64,000 nt of DNA from Erythrobacter ramosus (lineage in GTDB: Bacteria > Pseudomonadota > Alphaproteobacteria > Sphingomonadales > Sphingomonadaceae). The position numbers and the translations under genes are program-made. Each line of letters begins with the position of its first letter. The stretch's first letter is position 1. Positions 1-8,519 of the stretch are shown in pieces. The stretch is taken from the NCBI RefSeq assembly GCF_009828055.1, contig NZ_WTYB01000003.1, positions 213,642 to 277,641 on the forward strand, in the 5' to 3' direction. The notes beneath the pieces were generated by a model. The model saw only the letters and a program-made list of their open reading frames with translations. It ran no database searches and was not told the origin of the DNA.

Positions 1-617
1 TGCCAGCTACGCTGGGCTATCGCGGCTATGCGCACTCGTCCTGCATCTCGATCAACCATGTGATCTGCCACGGTATTCCGGGCGACAAGATGCTGAAGGA
101 TGGCGACATCCTCAACATCGACGTCACCCCGCTTGTGGATGGCTGGCATGGCGATACGTCGCGGATGTTCTACGCGGGCGAGCCTTCGCTGAAGGCGAAA
201 AAGTTGGTCGAAGTGACCTATGAATGCCTGATGCTCGGCATCGCGGCGGCCCAGCCCGGCGCGCGGCTGGGCGATATCGGCGCGGCAATTGAAGCGCACG
301 CGAACCAGTTCCGCTACGGCGTGGTACGCGAATTCTGCGGGCATGGCCTCGGCCGCCTGTTCCACGACGCGCCCGAGGTGGTCCATGCGGCCAAGGCTGG
401 GACGGGGCCGGAGCTGAAGCCGGGGATGTTCTTCACCATCGAACCGATGATCAACCTCGGCAAGCCCTGGGCCAAGGTGCTGGGCGATGGGTGGACGGCG
501 GTGACGCGGGACAAGAGCCTGTCGGCGCAGTTTGAACACTCGATCGCGATCACCGAAACGGGCAACGAGATTTTTACGAAGAGCCCGACCGGGCGGGATT
601 GCCCGCCTTACGCGTAG
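1..617 (+). CDS. map: Methionine aminopeptidase type I, 5'-truncated by the window edge
   Basis: Removes the N-terminal methionine from nascent proteins in the cytoplasm, using a dinuclear metal centre. The frame is open from base 3, and the visible residues start inside the conserved GYxGxxxSxCxSxNHVxCHGIP region. Metal ligands are visible in order: the two aspartates around NIDVTPLVDGWHGDTSRMF, the histidine in GHGLGRLFHD, the glutamate in TIEPM and the glutamate in EHSIAIT. The C-terminus is complete and the stop is at 615-617. Only the N-terminal part is missing, cut by the window edge and not by mutation. A palindromic repeat begins three bases after the stop. Confidence 0.95.
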   Translation, partial: PATLGYRGYAHSSCISINHVICHGIPGDKMLKDGDILNIDVTPLVDGWHGDTSRMFYAGEPSLKAKKLVEVTYECLMLGIAAAQPGARLGDIGAAIEAHANQFRYGVVREFCGHGLGRLFHDAPEVVHAAKAGTGPELKPGMFFTIEPMINLGKPWAKVLGDGWTAVTRDKSLSAQFEHSIAITETGNEIFTKSPTGRDCPPYA

Positions 618-619
618 TT

Positions 620-696
620 CCCCGTCCCGGGCTTGACCCGGAACCCCGCTTTTTTCGCGGAGAATAGCGGGGCCCCGGATCAAGTCCGGGGTGGGG
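620..696. repeat. REP-like double-palindrome element, copy 1
   Basis: Two arms, CCCCGTCCCGGGCTTGACCC-type at 620-650 and its imperfect reverse complement ending GGGGTGGGG at 666-696, surround a short T-rich centre (651-665). The arms can fold into one long cruciform (CCCCGCT with AGCGGGG as the inner pair). Related elements lie at 1022-1099, 41698-41776, 43700-43783 and 45002-45083. It could also act as a terminator for map. Confidence 0.7.
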
Positions 697-705
697 TATT
701 GATCA

Positions 706-1005
706 TCAGTTTAATTGACCGAACAGATCGTCCCAATCCGGGTTTTCCTTCTCGATCAGCGCGAATTTCCACTCGCGATGCCAGCGTTTCAAACGTCGTT
801 CGTGATGCTTGGCATCGACGATGCTCTCTGCTCGCTCAGCCCACACCAGCCGCGTCAGTCCATGCTCGTCGCAGAACTCTGATCCGCGTCCTTCACGGTG
901 TTCGTACATGCGTTGTGCGAGATCGGTGGTTGATCCGACATACAAGGTTCCGCGATAGCGATTGGTCATAATGTAGACCCAGCCGCCTCGTGTTTCTCTT
1001 TGCAT
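706..1005 (-). CDS. GIY-YIG nuclease domain protein
   Basis: A 99-residue protein that is almost entirely one GIY-YIG endonuclease domain. The signature appears as VYIMTNRYRGTLYVGST near residues 10-26, with the following conserved arginine in DLAQRMYEHREG and a downstream glutamate region (HHERRLKRWHREWK). Small stand-alone members of this family (the UPF0213 type) are common in alphaproteobacteria and their cellular role is unknown. The gene is isolated, with a palindromic repeat on each side (620-696 and 1022-1099), and it points toward map. The repeat pairing may be chance or may indicate a link between this nuclease and repeat spread. The domain call is solid but the function is not. Confidence 0.88.
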   Translation of the reverse strand: MQRETRGGWVYIMTNRYRGTLYVGSTTDLAQRMYEHREGRGSEFCDEHGLTRLVWAERAESIVDAKHHERRLKRWHREWKFALIEKENPDWDDLFGQLN

Positions 1006-1021
1006 TGAGGCGGTTATGAAG

Positions 1022-1099
1022 AAGCGGGGTCCCGGGTCAAGCCCGGGATGGGGTGCTTGATGTTATTCCCCGTCCCGGACCTGAGCCGGGACCCAGCTT
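1022..1099. repeat. REP-like double-palindrome element, copy 2
   Basis: An arm at 1022-1053 (AAGCGGGGTCCCGGGTCAAG and onward) is followed by a complementary arm at 1068-1099 starting CCCCGTCCCGGAC. The arm order is inverted compared with copy 1 at 620-696, so the two copies bracket the GIY-YIG gene in mirror orientation. It sits between the GIY-YIG start and the 3' end of the membrane protein gene at 1108-1770. Confidence 0.7.
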
Positions 1100-1107
1100 G
1101 CTTTGAA

Positions 1108-1770
1108 CTACAAAAACAACACCGCCAACACCCCGACCATCACCACCACCAGCCCAACCGAGAACCCCAGCATCGCCAACACCGGCTTGGTCACACGCCC
1201 GTGCAGCACCCAATCATACGCGCAAGCAATCGCAATCGTGATCGGCGGCTGCACTGCAATCGCGACCGGATCGGGCAGGCCGAGGACCTGCACCACGCGG
1301 GCATAGGCAGGGGTCATCAGCGCTAGCGTTGCGATCAGCATCGCTTGGCGGTGCGCGGCAATGTCGCGGCGGCGGGCGAAATGCAGGGCGGCGAAATAGA
1401 GCGGCAGGAAGGTCGCGAAGGCGGCGAGGTTCACCACTGTCACCTCGGGGCGGCCAAGCTCCAGCCCGATGCGCCACGAAATCACCGACCCGCTCACCAG
1501 CATCGCGCCCACCAGTGCAATCGAGGCGCGGCCCGTGGCGCGGTGGGAGGCCAGCTTAAACCGCGCGGCGGCGAAGGCTTGGGTGGCGAGCAGGCCGAGC
1601 CAAGCGACCATGCTCACCGCGTGGAACACCACAATCGGCGTGTAGCGCGCCTGCACCTCAGGGTGCGCCGCCGCCTTGAGCGCGAAGGCGAACAGCGTGA
1701 AGCCCAGCAGCCCCATCGCTATATTGCCCATCAACTCATTCGCGCGAACGTGGCTTTCTGGCGCTCTCAC
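1108..1770 (-). CDS. Predicted 7-TM membrane protein downstream of ccmB
   Basis: A roughly 220-residue integral membrane protein with about seven hydrophobic segments, including VFHAVSMVAWLGLLATQAF, VTVVNLAAFATFLPLYFAAL and the C-terminal VLAMLGFSVGLVVVMVGVLAV. I chose the GTG at 1770, which shares its G with the TAG stop of ccmB and follows an AAGGGAGAA ribosome-binding site. An ATG at 1731 is an alternative. Histidines recur at helix ends (VFHAV, ALHFARR, AHRQAM), which could bind heme or metal, but no family was recognised with confidence. Tight coupling to ccmA/ccmB suggests a role near heme export or cytochrome c maturation; this is inference from position. Confidence 0.75.
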   Translation of the reverse strand: MRAPESHVRANELMGNIAMGLLGFTLFAFALKAAAHPEVQARYTPIVVFHAVSMVAWLGLLATQAFAAARFKLASHRATGRASIALVGAMLVSGSVISWRIGLELGRPEVTVVNLAAFATFLPLYFAALHFARRRDIAAHRQAMLIATLALMTPAYARVVQVLGLPDPVAIAVQPPITIAIACAYDWVLHGRVTKPVLAMLGFSVGLVVVMVGVLAVLFL

Positions 1771-2420
1771 TAATTCTCCCTTGCCGCCCGGATCGCGGCT
1801 CCGGCGGCAAACGGAGCGAGTGCCACCAGCGCGAGGCTTATGGCTCCAACGAAGCCGAGGCTCACTTGATCCTGACGGGCGAGTGCACCGGCACCGAAAA
1901 TCAGGATGGGGAGGGCGAGGGGGATCAAGAGCAGGCCGGACAGCGCCGCGCCTGCGCGTAGGGAAGCGGTGAGGGCGGCGATCATCAGCCCGATAGCGGC
2001 CAGCCCCGGCGTGCCAGCGATAAGCCCCAGCAGCAGGATCTCGAACGTCTCGCCCTCGATCTTCAGCAGCGCGGCCGCCGGAAAGGTCGCCAGCACCAGC
2101 GGTGGGCCGAAGCTCAGCCAATGGGCGATCAGGCGCACCGCCATCATCGCCTCGTCCGCCATGCCGCGAAGGCGCAATTGGTCGAAGAAGCCTAGCTCGA
2201 TATCCCGCGCCACCAGCTTCTCCAGCGGCAGGATCGCGGCCAACAGCGCCGCAATCCACACCACCCCGCCGCCAGTCTTGGCGAGGATGTTGGCATCCGG
2301 CCCGACCGCGAAGGGAAATAGCATGGCGACGGCGACGAAGAACACCACCGGCAGCGCGGCGCCGCTTCCGGTGAAGGGGAAGAACTGCGCGAGATCACGC
2401 CGCAGGAGCTGCATCAGCAT
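1770..2420 (-). CDS. ccmB: Heme exporter membrane subunit CcmB
   Basis: Membrane subunit of the CcmAB ABC complex of cytochrome c maturation system I, working in the inner membrane with CcmC/D/E. The protein is 216 residues, close to the family norm of about 220, with six hydrophobic segments. The family features LLRRDL at the N-terminus and LEKLVARDIELGFFDQLRL after TM2 are visible. The start is the ATG at 2420, sharing one base with the TGA of ccmA (TGATG). A TTG at 2423 is open but less likely. ccmC, ccmD and ccmE are not in this window. Confidence 0.93.
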   Translation of the reverse strand: MLMQLLRRDLAQFFPFTGSGAALPVVFFVAVAMLFPFAVGPDANILAKTGGGVVWIAALLAAILPLEKLVARDIELGFFDQLRLRGMADEAMMAVRLIAHWLSFGPPLVLATFPAAALLKIEGETFEILLLGLIAGTPGLAAIGLMIAALTASLRAGAALSGLLLIPLALPILIFGAGALARQDQVSLGFVGAISLALVALAPFAAGAAIRAAREN

Positions 2421-3037
2421 CAAGCGTCCGCCTCGGCTGGCGTGGGCGCAAAGTCCTCGATTGCGAAGGCGGTCATCCCCGGCACATCGAGCGGCTGGTG
2501 CGAGGCGATCAGCGCGATGCCTCCCCCGTCACAATGCTCGCGCACCAGCCTGCTGACCAGCGCCTGCGAAGCGGTGTCGAGGCCCGAGAGCGGCTCGTCC
2601 AGCAGCCACACCGGCGCGGCCTGCCCCAGCACCCGCGCCAGCGCTGCGCGCTTTTTCTGGCCGGTGGAGAGATACCGCACCGGCACTTCCAGCAGGTTGC
2701 CGAGGCCAAGTCGGTCACAGCAGCTTTCCAGCGCGAGGTGCTCCACTGCGTCAATCTTCGCCCAGAACGCCAGCGCCAGGCCCAGCGGCATGTCAGGATC
2801 AAGCCCGGTGCGTTCATCCAGCAGCGCCAGCGCGCCCGTCCGTCGCACTTCGCCCGCATAGGGCGTCGTCAGCCCCGCCACCGCGCGGATCAGCGTCGTC
2901 TTGCCAGCACCGTTCGCCCCCGTGACATGGCACGCCGCCCCGGTGTCCAGCGCGAACGACAGCCGCCGGAACAGCAGCCGGTCTCCCCGGCGGCAGGCGA
3001 GATCATGCGCGGACAGGGCGGGTGAGGGCGCTTGCAT
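2420..3037 (-). CDS. ccmA: Heme exporter ATP-binding subunit CcmA
   Basis: ATPase subunit of the CcmAB complex, which powers release of holo-CcmE during cytochrome c maturation. In this 205-residue protein the Walker A is GANGAGKTT (about residues 41-49), the ABC signature is LSTGQKKRAALAR, the Walker B is VWLLDEPLSGLD and the switch histidine is in IASHQP. The gene leads the minus-strand unit ccmA-ccmB-membrane protein, with overlapping stops and starts. Its promoter should lie in the roughly 65-bp gap to the divergent phhB gene. Confidence 0.94.
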   Translation of the reverse strand: MQAPSPALSAHDLACRRGDRLLFRRLSFALDTGAACHVTGANGAGKTTLIRAVAGLTTPYAGEVRRTGALALLDERTGLDPDMPLGLALAFWAKIDAVEHLALESCCDRLGLGNLLEVPVRYLSTGQKKRAALARVLGQAAPVWLLDEPLSGLDTASQALVSRLVREHCDGGGIALIASHQPLDVPGMTAFAIEDFAPTPAEADA

Positions 3038-3102
3038 TGGCGCGCAGCGTTAGGGAAAAGGGGCGGCGCAAACAAGCGACGCCTTTTTAAGGAACCTGTC
3101 CC

Positions 3103-3402
3103 ATGTCCGTCCCCGAGCTTACGAGCGAAGAAATCACCCTGCTGCTCGCCGATCACCCCGCATGGGCGCTGGCGCGCGAGGGCAAGGCAATCACGCGGAC
3201 GTTCCAGTTCAAGGATTTCTCGCAGGCCTGGGGCTTTATGAGCCGGGTCGCCCTGCTGGCCGAGGCGCAGGATCACCACCCGGAATGGTTCAATGTCTAT
3301 GCTAAGGTCGAAGTGACGCTGACCACCCACGACGCTGGCCAGACCGGCGGCCTGTCCCAGCGCGATGTGACGCTGGCTCAAGCGATCGACGCGCTGGCGT
3401 GA
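3103..3402 (+). CDS. phhB: Pterin-4a-carbinolamine dehydratase
   Basis: Dehydrates 4a-hydroxytetrahydrobiopterin, recycling the pterin cofactor after aromatic amino acid hydroxylation; members are also widespread without a hydroxylase partner. The 99-residue length is typical. The active-site signature [13 protein letters not shown], carrying the two catalytic histidines, lies near residues 57-69, and a further conserved histidine follows in TTHDAG. The start is supported by AAGGAAC upstream of the ATG. It is divergent from ccmA, and its TGA overlaps the start of the next gene. Confidence 0.93.
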   Translation: MSVPELTSEEITLLLADHPAWALAREGKAITRTFQFKDFSQAWGFMSRVALLAEAQDHHPEWFNVYAKVEVTLTTHDAGQTGGLSQRDVTLAQAIDALA

Positions 3403-4547
3403 TGCGGGGCGCTGGGTTCCTTGTCGCGCTCGCGCTGACAGCTGGGCCGGTCGTAGCGCAGGAGCCTCAGAAGGAGGGGCGCGTCTGGCGCGGCACGCTT
3501 GGCGAGACGGCGATCACAGCCTGCTTCTTCGAGCATGATGCCCGCGCCGGGCTCTATTACGCCGATGCCGTGCTGGAACCGGTCCGGCTGGAGCCGACCG
3601 ATGAAAGCGCGCCGCAGGTCGCCCGCGAAATGCGCGGTTTCGATGAGGCGACAGGGGCAATCTGGACCTTCGCGCCGGAAGCCGGTGATCGCCTTGCGGG
3701 TGACTGGCACGACGCTGGCCAGACCCGGCCAATCCGCCTGAACGCTATGCCCGCCGCTTTCTCCGAATACGGCACGCCCTGCGAAAGCGAAGCGTTCCTT
3801 GCGCCGCTGCTGGCGGGGGGAGAGACCACGGCCAAGCGGACGATTTTCGAAGGTACCGACTACACCGAACTAACCTATGCCGGGCCCAAGCGTTCTGGGC
3901 TTGATGATTACCTCGTCACCAGCTTCGCGCTTGATCGGGTGCGGCCCGGCGACGCGGCGATCAACCGCGCGCTGGGGGCGGCCCTGCCCGATGGCACCGC
4001 GGCGCATGTCGCGGGGCAATGCGTCGGATGGAGCATTGCCAATGCCAGCGGCGCGGCGGGCTATTGGGAACAGACCGTAGTTCCGATCCTGATGACGGCC
4101 CGCTGGCTGGGCGTGCGCGATAGCGGCAGCAGCTATTGCGGGAGTGCGCATCCCAATAATTACAGCGGCCTCGCCGTCTATGACCGCGATAGCGGGGCCG
4201 AGGTCGATCCGGCGGCTTGGTTCAAACCCGGCGCGCTGGCGTTCTATAACTGGGAAGGTGAGACCGAACCGAAGGCCGCCAAGCGTCCGATTGCGGGCCT
4301 GTCCGAAGCGCTCGGCAAGGCGGTGATGGCGCATTGGCCGGCGCGGGAGGACGGTGATGATTGCGGGATTGCCGATGGGTTTGGCGGCTCCAGCTGGCAG
4401 ATTGGCCTCACCCGCGAAGGCCCGGTGTTCGTTCCGCAGCTCCCGCACGTGATCTTCGCCTGCACCGAGGAGGTTGTCCTGCCGTGGGCCGAGGCCCGCC
4501 CGTTCCTCTCGGCGGAGGGCAGGGCGGTGATGGACAGCTTGCGCTGA
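3402..4547 (+). CDS. Secreted protein of unknown function
   Basis: A 381-residue protein with a clear N-terminal signal peptide ([20 protein letters not shown], predicted cleavage after VVAQ). The mature part is acidic and contains several cysteines (for example TACFFEH, GTPCES, GQCVGWS, YCGSAH, DDCGIADG and FACTEE), fitting a disulfide-bonded periplasmic protein. I did not recognise a domain family. The ATG at 3402 overlaps the TGA of phhB; a GTG at 3399 is also open. The stop is immediately adjacent to the stop of the convergent SDR gene, with no spacer. Confidence 0.8.
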   Translation: MRGAGFLVALALTAGPVVAQEPQKEGRVWRGTLGETAITACFFEHDARAGLYYADAVLEPVRLEPTDESAPQVAREMRGFDEATGAIWTFAPEAGDRLAGDWHDAGQTRPIRLNAMPAAFSEYGTPCESEAFLAPLLAGGETTAKRTIFEGTDYTELTYAGPKRSGLDDYLVTSFALDRVRPGDAAINRALGAALPDGTAAHVAGQCVGWSIANASGAAGYWEQTVVPILMTARWLGVRDSGSSYCGSAHPNNYSGLAVYDRDSGAEVDPAAWFKPGALAFYNWEGETEPKAAKRPIAGLSEALGKAVMAHWPAREDGDDCGIADGFGGSSWQIGLTREGPVFVPQLPHVIFACTEEVVLPWAEARPFLSAEGRAVMDSLR

Positions 4548-5354
4548 TTACCTTCCGAGCGGCCCCGAACTCGCGCGCAGGTCCTTGCGGACACGGCCCG
4601 GCATCCAGCGCTTGGCGAAGGCCATCCGCTTCGCCGTTGCGCCGACAAAATAGTCGAGCTTGTCGCCGTGGACCGCGTCCCAGATTGCCTGCGCCACGTC
4701 CGCCACGGGGCTGATCTCCAACCCGGCCGCCGTCACCCGGTCGCGAATCTGTTCGTTCGATTTGCGGTTGCCGGTGCCGTTCAGCAGCGGGGTGTCGATG
4801 AATGCCGGGCAGACCGAGGCGACGGTGATCCCGTCCGGCGACCATTCGGCATCAAGGCTTTCGCTGACCGCGCGCACGCCGAACTTGGTGGCGCAATAGA
4901 CGCTCATCCCCGGCGAGCCCGCGATTCCCGCAGCGCTGGCGATGTTGATCAGCGCCGATCGCGGCGCGCTCGCCTTGAGGTAGGGATAGACCGCCTGCGC
5001 GCCGTAGAGCACGCCCTTCAAGTTGATATCGAGGCAGCGGTCGATTTCCTCGGGGTCGAGTTCGGACAGCGATCCGCCAGTGCCGATCCCGGCATTGTTA
5101 ACCAGCACATCGATCCGCCCGCCGGAAGCCGCGGCGAAGGACGATAGCGCCTCGTCCCAGCCCTTGCGGTCGCGGACATCGAGCTTGCCCGACCACTTGG
5201 CCTCGCCCGCGATGCCGGCCAGCGTTTCGGCCATCCCGGCCTCGTTGATGTCGGCCACGCCCACATACCAGCCGCGCGCGGCAAAATGCTGCGCGGTCGC
5301 ACGGCCAATGCCCGATCCGCCGCCGGTTATGAAGATGCTGCGCTGGACGGTCAT
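4548..5354 (-). CDS. Short-chain dehydrogenase/reductase
   Basis: A 268-residue classical SDR that would oxidise or reduce an alcohol/carbonyl using NAD(P). The nucleotide-binding motif TGGGSGIG is near residues 10-17, NNAG is in DVLVNNAGIG, and the active site is YCATK with a preceding serine in NIASAAG. I chose the ATG at 5354 because GAGAGG precedes it at good spacing; the 17 extra upstream codons look non-coding. The aspartate in VGVADI after the second strand suggests NAD over NADP. The substrate cannot be named. Confidence 0.87.
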   Translation of the reverse strand: MTVQRSIFITGGGSGIGRATAQHFAARGWYVGVADINEAGMAETLAGIAGEAKWSGKLDVRDRKGWDEALSSFAAASGGRIDVLVNNAGIGTGGSLSELDPEEIDRCLDINLKGVLYGAQAVYPYLKASAPRSALINIASAAGIAGSPGMSVYCATKFGVRAVSESLDAEWSPDGITVASVCPAFIDTPLLNGTGNRKSNEQIRDRVTAAGLEISPVADVAQAIWDAVHGDKLDYFVGATAKRMAFAKRWMPGRVRKDLRASSGPLGR

Positions 5355-5438
5355 GGGGATCCTCTCTCGATTGCGTTTTGCGGGCCGTCTAGAGCGAACT
5401 GACACGCTTGTCAGCAGGCAGATTGGCGCTTGCCGCCC

Positions 5439-7391
5439 CTATTCCCCGAGCGCGGCCTCCAGCCCCTTCACGTGCTCCGCCCCATCGACGATCTGCGCGC
5501 TCGCCGGGGCCAGCGCATCGCCCAGCGGCTCGGCCCGCCCGCCCATGCATTCGGCGAGGAAATTCTCGGCAATGGCATAGAAGGCGATGTTGTTTTCAGG
5601 CCGGGCAAAGCCGTGGCCTTCGTCGGGGTAGAGGACATAGGTGACCGGGATGCCAGCCGCCTTCATCGCGCCCACAATCTGGTCGCTTTCGGACTGCTTG
5701 ACGCGGGGATCATTCGCCCCTTGCGCGATCAGCAGCGGCTTGATGATCTTGTCCGCCTTGTAGAGCGGGCTTGCTGCCCTCAGCAGCGCGCGGCCCTCTT
5801 CGGTGCGGGGATCGCCCATGCGTTCGTGGAAGGTCTTCACCAGCGGCGCCCAATAGGGCGGGATGGTTTCGAGCAGGGTTTCCAAGTTCGAAGGGCCGAC
5901 GATATCGACCCCGCAAGTGAAGACATCCGGCGTGAAGGTGAGGCCCGCCAGCGTGGCATACCCGCCGTAGGAACCGCCCATGATCGCGACCTTCTCACGC
6001 GCGGCAATGCCGTTCGCGACAGCCCAATCGACCGCGTCGATCAGGTCGTCATGCATGGTCAGGCCCCACTGCTTGTTGGCCGCGTTGAGGAACGCCTTGC
6101 CGAATCCGGTCGAGCCGCGGAAGTTGACGCTCAGCACGCCGTAACCGCGATTGGCGAGCAGCTGGTGCACGCCGTTGAAGCCATAGGCATCGCGCGCCCA
6201 CGGCCCGCCATGCACCAGCAGCACCATCGGCACCGGCGCGGCGGGCTTGCCGTCACCGTTCGGATCGCTCGCCGGCGGCAGGGTGAGGTAGCACGGCAGC
6301 GTCAGCCCATCGCGGCTGGCGATCTCGACCGGGTGCATCGGCTGGAGCGGCGCTCCCTCCAACTCGGGGCGTGAGACGTAGAACGGGATCAGCGTCTGGG
6401 TTACGCGGTCGAAGATGAAGGTGCGCACCGGCTTGGTCAGCGGGTCATTGGCGATGATCCAGACGCTGTCATCATCGGTGCGGCTCTGCACGCTGAATTC
6501 GCCTTCCATCCGCTCGCTCAGCCACGCCAGCGCAGCGGCGATGGCAGGATCAATCGCGATCCAGCTGCGGGTCAGGTAATTGACGGCATAGGCCTCCACC
6601 ACGCCGGTGATCGGATGGCGCAGTGTGCTGACGATATCGGCGCGGTCGTCCTCGGCGATCAGGCGGCGCTCGCCCGTCGCGGTGTCCTGCGCAAACAGCG
6701 CCGCAGTGTTCCGCCCGCGGCTGTCGATCCAGTAGAGCGTCGCCCCGTCGCTGGTATAGCCCGCAGGCGACGTGGTGAGCGCATCCTCCATCGCCGAGGT
6801 TTCGAACGGTTCGGGCTCGACCACGTTGTCCACCACGCGGAAGTAATCCGTCCCGCCTGCCTCGTTCTGCTGCATCGCCATGCGCAGGGTCAGCGTGTCA
6901 TCCGCTTCGAACCCGGCATAGGCGTTGTTTTCCAGCACCAACGTCAATTCGCCGGTCGTGAGGTCGAGCAGGTGAATATCGTGCCACTGCGGATCGCGGT
7001 TGTTGAGGCCGAGCAGCAGCTTGTCCGTCCGCGTGGTCGACGCGCCGACCAGTTGGACGCGGGTGTTTTCGAACGGGGTGAGCGTGGTCTCGGCGCCGGT
7101 GGTCACATCGACGCGGTAAAGCAGGTAATTCTCGTCCCCGCCCTTGTCCTGAATATACATCACGGCGCTGGCGTCGGGCGACCAGAAATACTGGCGGATC
7201 GGGCGTTCGACGGCCTGAGTGACGGCGCGCGCGGCCTGCGGGTCGCTCGCCGGGGCGAGCCAGATGTTGAGCACGCCGTCCTTGGGCGCGAGCCAGCTCA
7301 GCCATTGGCCATCGGGGCTGATCTGTCCGGCGGCGCGGGTCGGATTGCCGAACAGGGCGTTGCGCGGGATGAGGGTGGCAGTGTCGGTCAT
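5439..7391 (-). CDS. S9 family prolyl oligopeptidase-type peptidase
   Basis: A 650-residue serine peptidase of the acylaminoacyl-peptidase/S9C type. An N-terminal beta-propeller-like region (about residues 20-380, with repeats such as ISPDGQWLSWL and WSPDASAVMYI) is followed by an alpha/beta hydrolase domain. The nucleophile is Ser474 in GGSYGGY, the aspartate is Asp561 in GANDPRV and the histidine is His593 in DEGHGF, so the triad is intact. There is no signal peptide, so it probably acts on short peptides in the cytoplasm. It stands alone between the SDR gene and the glycosylase gene. Confidence 0.92.
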   Translation of the reverse strand: MTDTATLIPRNALFGNPTRAAGQISPDGQWLSWLAPKDGVLNIWLAPASDPQAARAVTQAVERPIRQYFWSPDASAVMYIQDKGGDENYLLYRVDVTTGAETTLTPFENTRVQLVGASTTRTDKLLLGLNNRDPQWHDIHLLDLTTGELTLVLENNAYAGFEADDTLTLRMAMQQNEAGGTDYFRVVDNVVEPEPFETSAMEDALTTSPAGYTSDGATLYWIDSRGRNTAALFAQDTATGERRLIAEDDRADIVSTLRHPITGVVEAYAVNYLTRSWIAIDPAIAAALAWLSERMEGEFSVQSRTDDDSVWIIANDPLTKPVRTFIFDRVTQTLIPFYVSRPELEGAPLQPMHPVEIASRDGLTLPCYLTLPPASDPNGDGKPAAPVPMVLLVHGGPWARDAYGFNGVHQLLANRGYGVLSVNFRGSTGFGKAFLNAANKQWGLTMHDDLIDAVDWAVANGIAAREKVAIMGGSYGGYATLAGLTFTPDVFTCGVDIVGPSNLETLLETIPPYWAPLVKTFHERMGDPRTEEGRALLRAASPLYKADKIIKPLLIAQGANDPRVKQSESDQIVGAMKAAGIPVTYVLYPDEGHGFARPENNIAFYAIAENFLAECMGGRAEPLGDALAPASAQIVDGAEHVKGLEAALGE

Positions 7392-7452
7392 GGTCTCTCC
7401 TGTATTGCGCAGTTAAGACACCATGCGGGCAGCTTCAAGCGGCCTTGCCGCG

Positions 7453-8076
7453 TTACAGCGCCGGGTTGGCGTAGAAATGCCAGGTGAAGATCGCCATGCT
7501 GCCGCGCTGGGGCGACCACCGCTCGGCCAGCTTGCGGGTGACGTTTTCGCCGGGGCGCTCTTCCAGATCGAGCAGGCGCTTCACGCCCTCCTGCACCGCC
7601 AGATCGCCTGCGGGCCAGATATCGGGGCGGCCCTCGGCGAACAGCAGGTAGATTTCCGCCGACCAGCGCCCGATCCCCTTGATCCGGGTCAGCAGCGCAA
7701 TCGCCTCCTCGTCATCGACGGGCAGGTTGTGCAGATCGAGCTCGCCCGATTGCGCCAATTCGCACAGGCTCCGGGCATAGCCCTGTTTCTGGCGCGACAG
7801 CCCGCAGGCGCGCAACGCGTCGAAATCGCGCGACAGCAGGCAGGCCGGGGTGAAGTCCGCGCCCAGTTCCGCCTCCAGCTTGTTCCAGACCGATGCAGCC
7901 GACGCGACCGAGACCTGCTGGCCGATGATCGTGCGCAGCATTGTCGCAAATCCAGGCTCGCGGACACGCGCTTCGGGATAGCCGACCCGCGCCAGCGCCG
8001 AAGCCAGTTGCGGCTCTCGCAAAGCCAGCGCGTCCAGATCATCGCGCAATTTTTTCGCCGTTAGCCCCACTGCCAC
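7453..8076 (-). CDS. DNA-3-methyladenine glycosylase II (AlkA-type, HhH-GPD)
   Basis: Base-excision repair enzyme that cleaves alkylated bases from DNA. This 207-residue protein has the compact HhH-GPD fold without the N-terminal AlkA domain. Visible signatures are [15 protein letters not shown], the helix-hairpin-helix [12 protein letters not shown] and the catalytic aspartate in [11 protein letters not shown]. No iron-sulfur cysteine loop is present, which argues against MutY or Nth. No neighbouring repair gene is seen. Confidence 0.9.
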   Translation of the reverse strand: MAVGLTAKKLRDDLDALALREPQLASALARVGYPEARVREPGFATMLRTIIGQQVSVASAASVWNKLEAELGADFTPACLLSRDFDALRACGLSRQKQGYARSLCELAQSGELDLHNLPVDDEEAIALLTRIKGIGRWSAEIYLLFAEGRPDIWPAGDLAVQEGVKRLLDLEERPGENVTRKLAERWSPQRGSMAIFTWHFYANPAL

Positions 8077-8176
8077 TTTCCTTAACTTGCCTTGCGCGCC
8101 AGACTATCATAGCAGCCCGCGAGCACCCTCACAGCGCACATCCTTGCGCCCAATAGCCGAAAAGGAACTTCGATCC

Positions 8177-8494
8177 ATGCCCAGACTGGTCGTCACCAAC
8201 CGCGAAGGCGCCACCAGCGAGATTTCCGTCGATGACGGGCTGACCGTGATGGAAGCGATCCGCGACAATGGCTTTGACGAACTGCTGGCACTTTGCGGCG
8301 GGTGCTGTTCCTGCGCGACCTGCCACATTCATGTCGATCCGGCCTTCGCCGACAAGCTGCCGAAGATGAGCGAAGACGAGGACGACCTGCTCGAATCCTC
8401 CGATCACCGCGCCCCGACCTCGCGCCTGTCGTGCCAGATCCCGCTGACCGCCGATCTTGATGGTCTGCACGTCACGATCGCTCCGGAAGACTGA
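8177..8494 (+). CDS. 2Fe-2S ferredoxin, adrenodoxin/putidaredoxin type
   Basis: An electron carrier of 105 residues. The cluster ligands are Cys40, Cys46, Cys49 and Cys86, spaced C-x5-C-x2-C...C as in vertebrate-type and P450-linked ferredoxins. Two extra cysteines (43 and 44) sit inside the loop. The start is the ATG at 8177, preceded by AAGGAAC; a longer frame from 8087 has no good ribosome-binding site. The ISC-type partner genes and any P450 or reductase are not adjacent, so its partner is unknown. Confidence 0.93.
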   Translation: MPRLVVTNREGATSEISVDDGLTVMEAIRDNGFDELLALCGGCCSCATCHIHVDPAFADKLPKMSEDEDDLLESSDHRAPTSRLSCQIPLTADLDGLHVTIAPED

Positions 8495-8519
8495 TAGCGT
8501 AGCGCACAGGGCCGGGCTG

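Noticed and set aside
1771..2259. Upstream extension of the 7-TM protein frame into ccmB, suggesting a fusion
   Set aside because: The extension runs through ccmB in another frame and encodes an Arg/Gly-rich sequence without motifs; the real start is near 1770.
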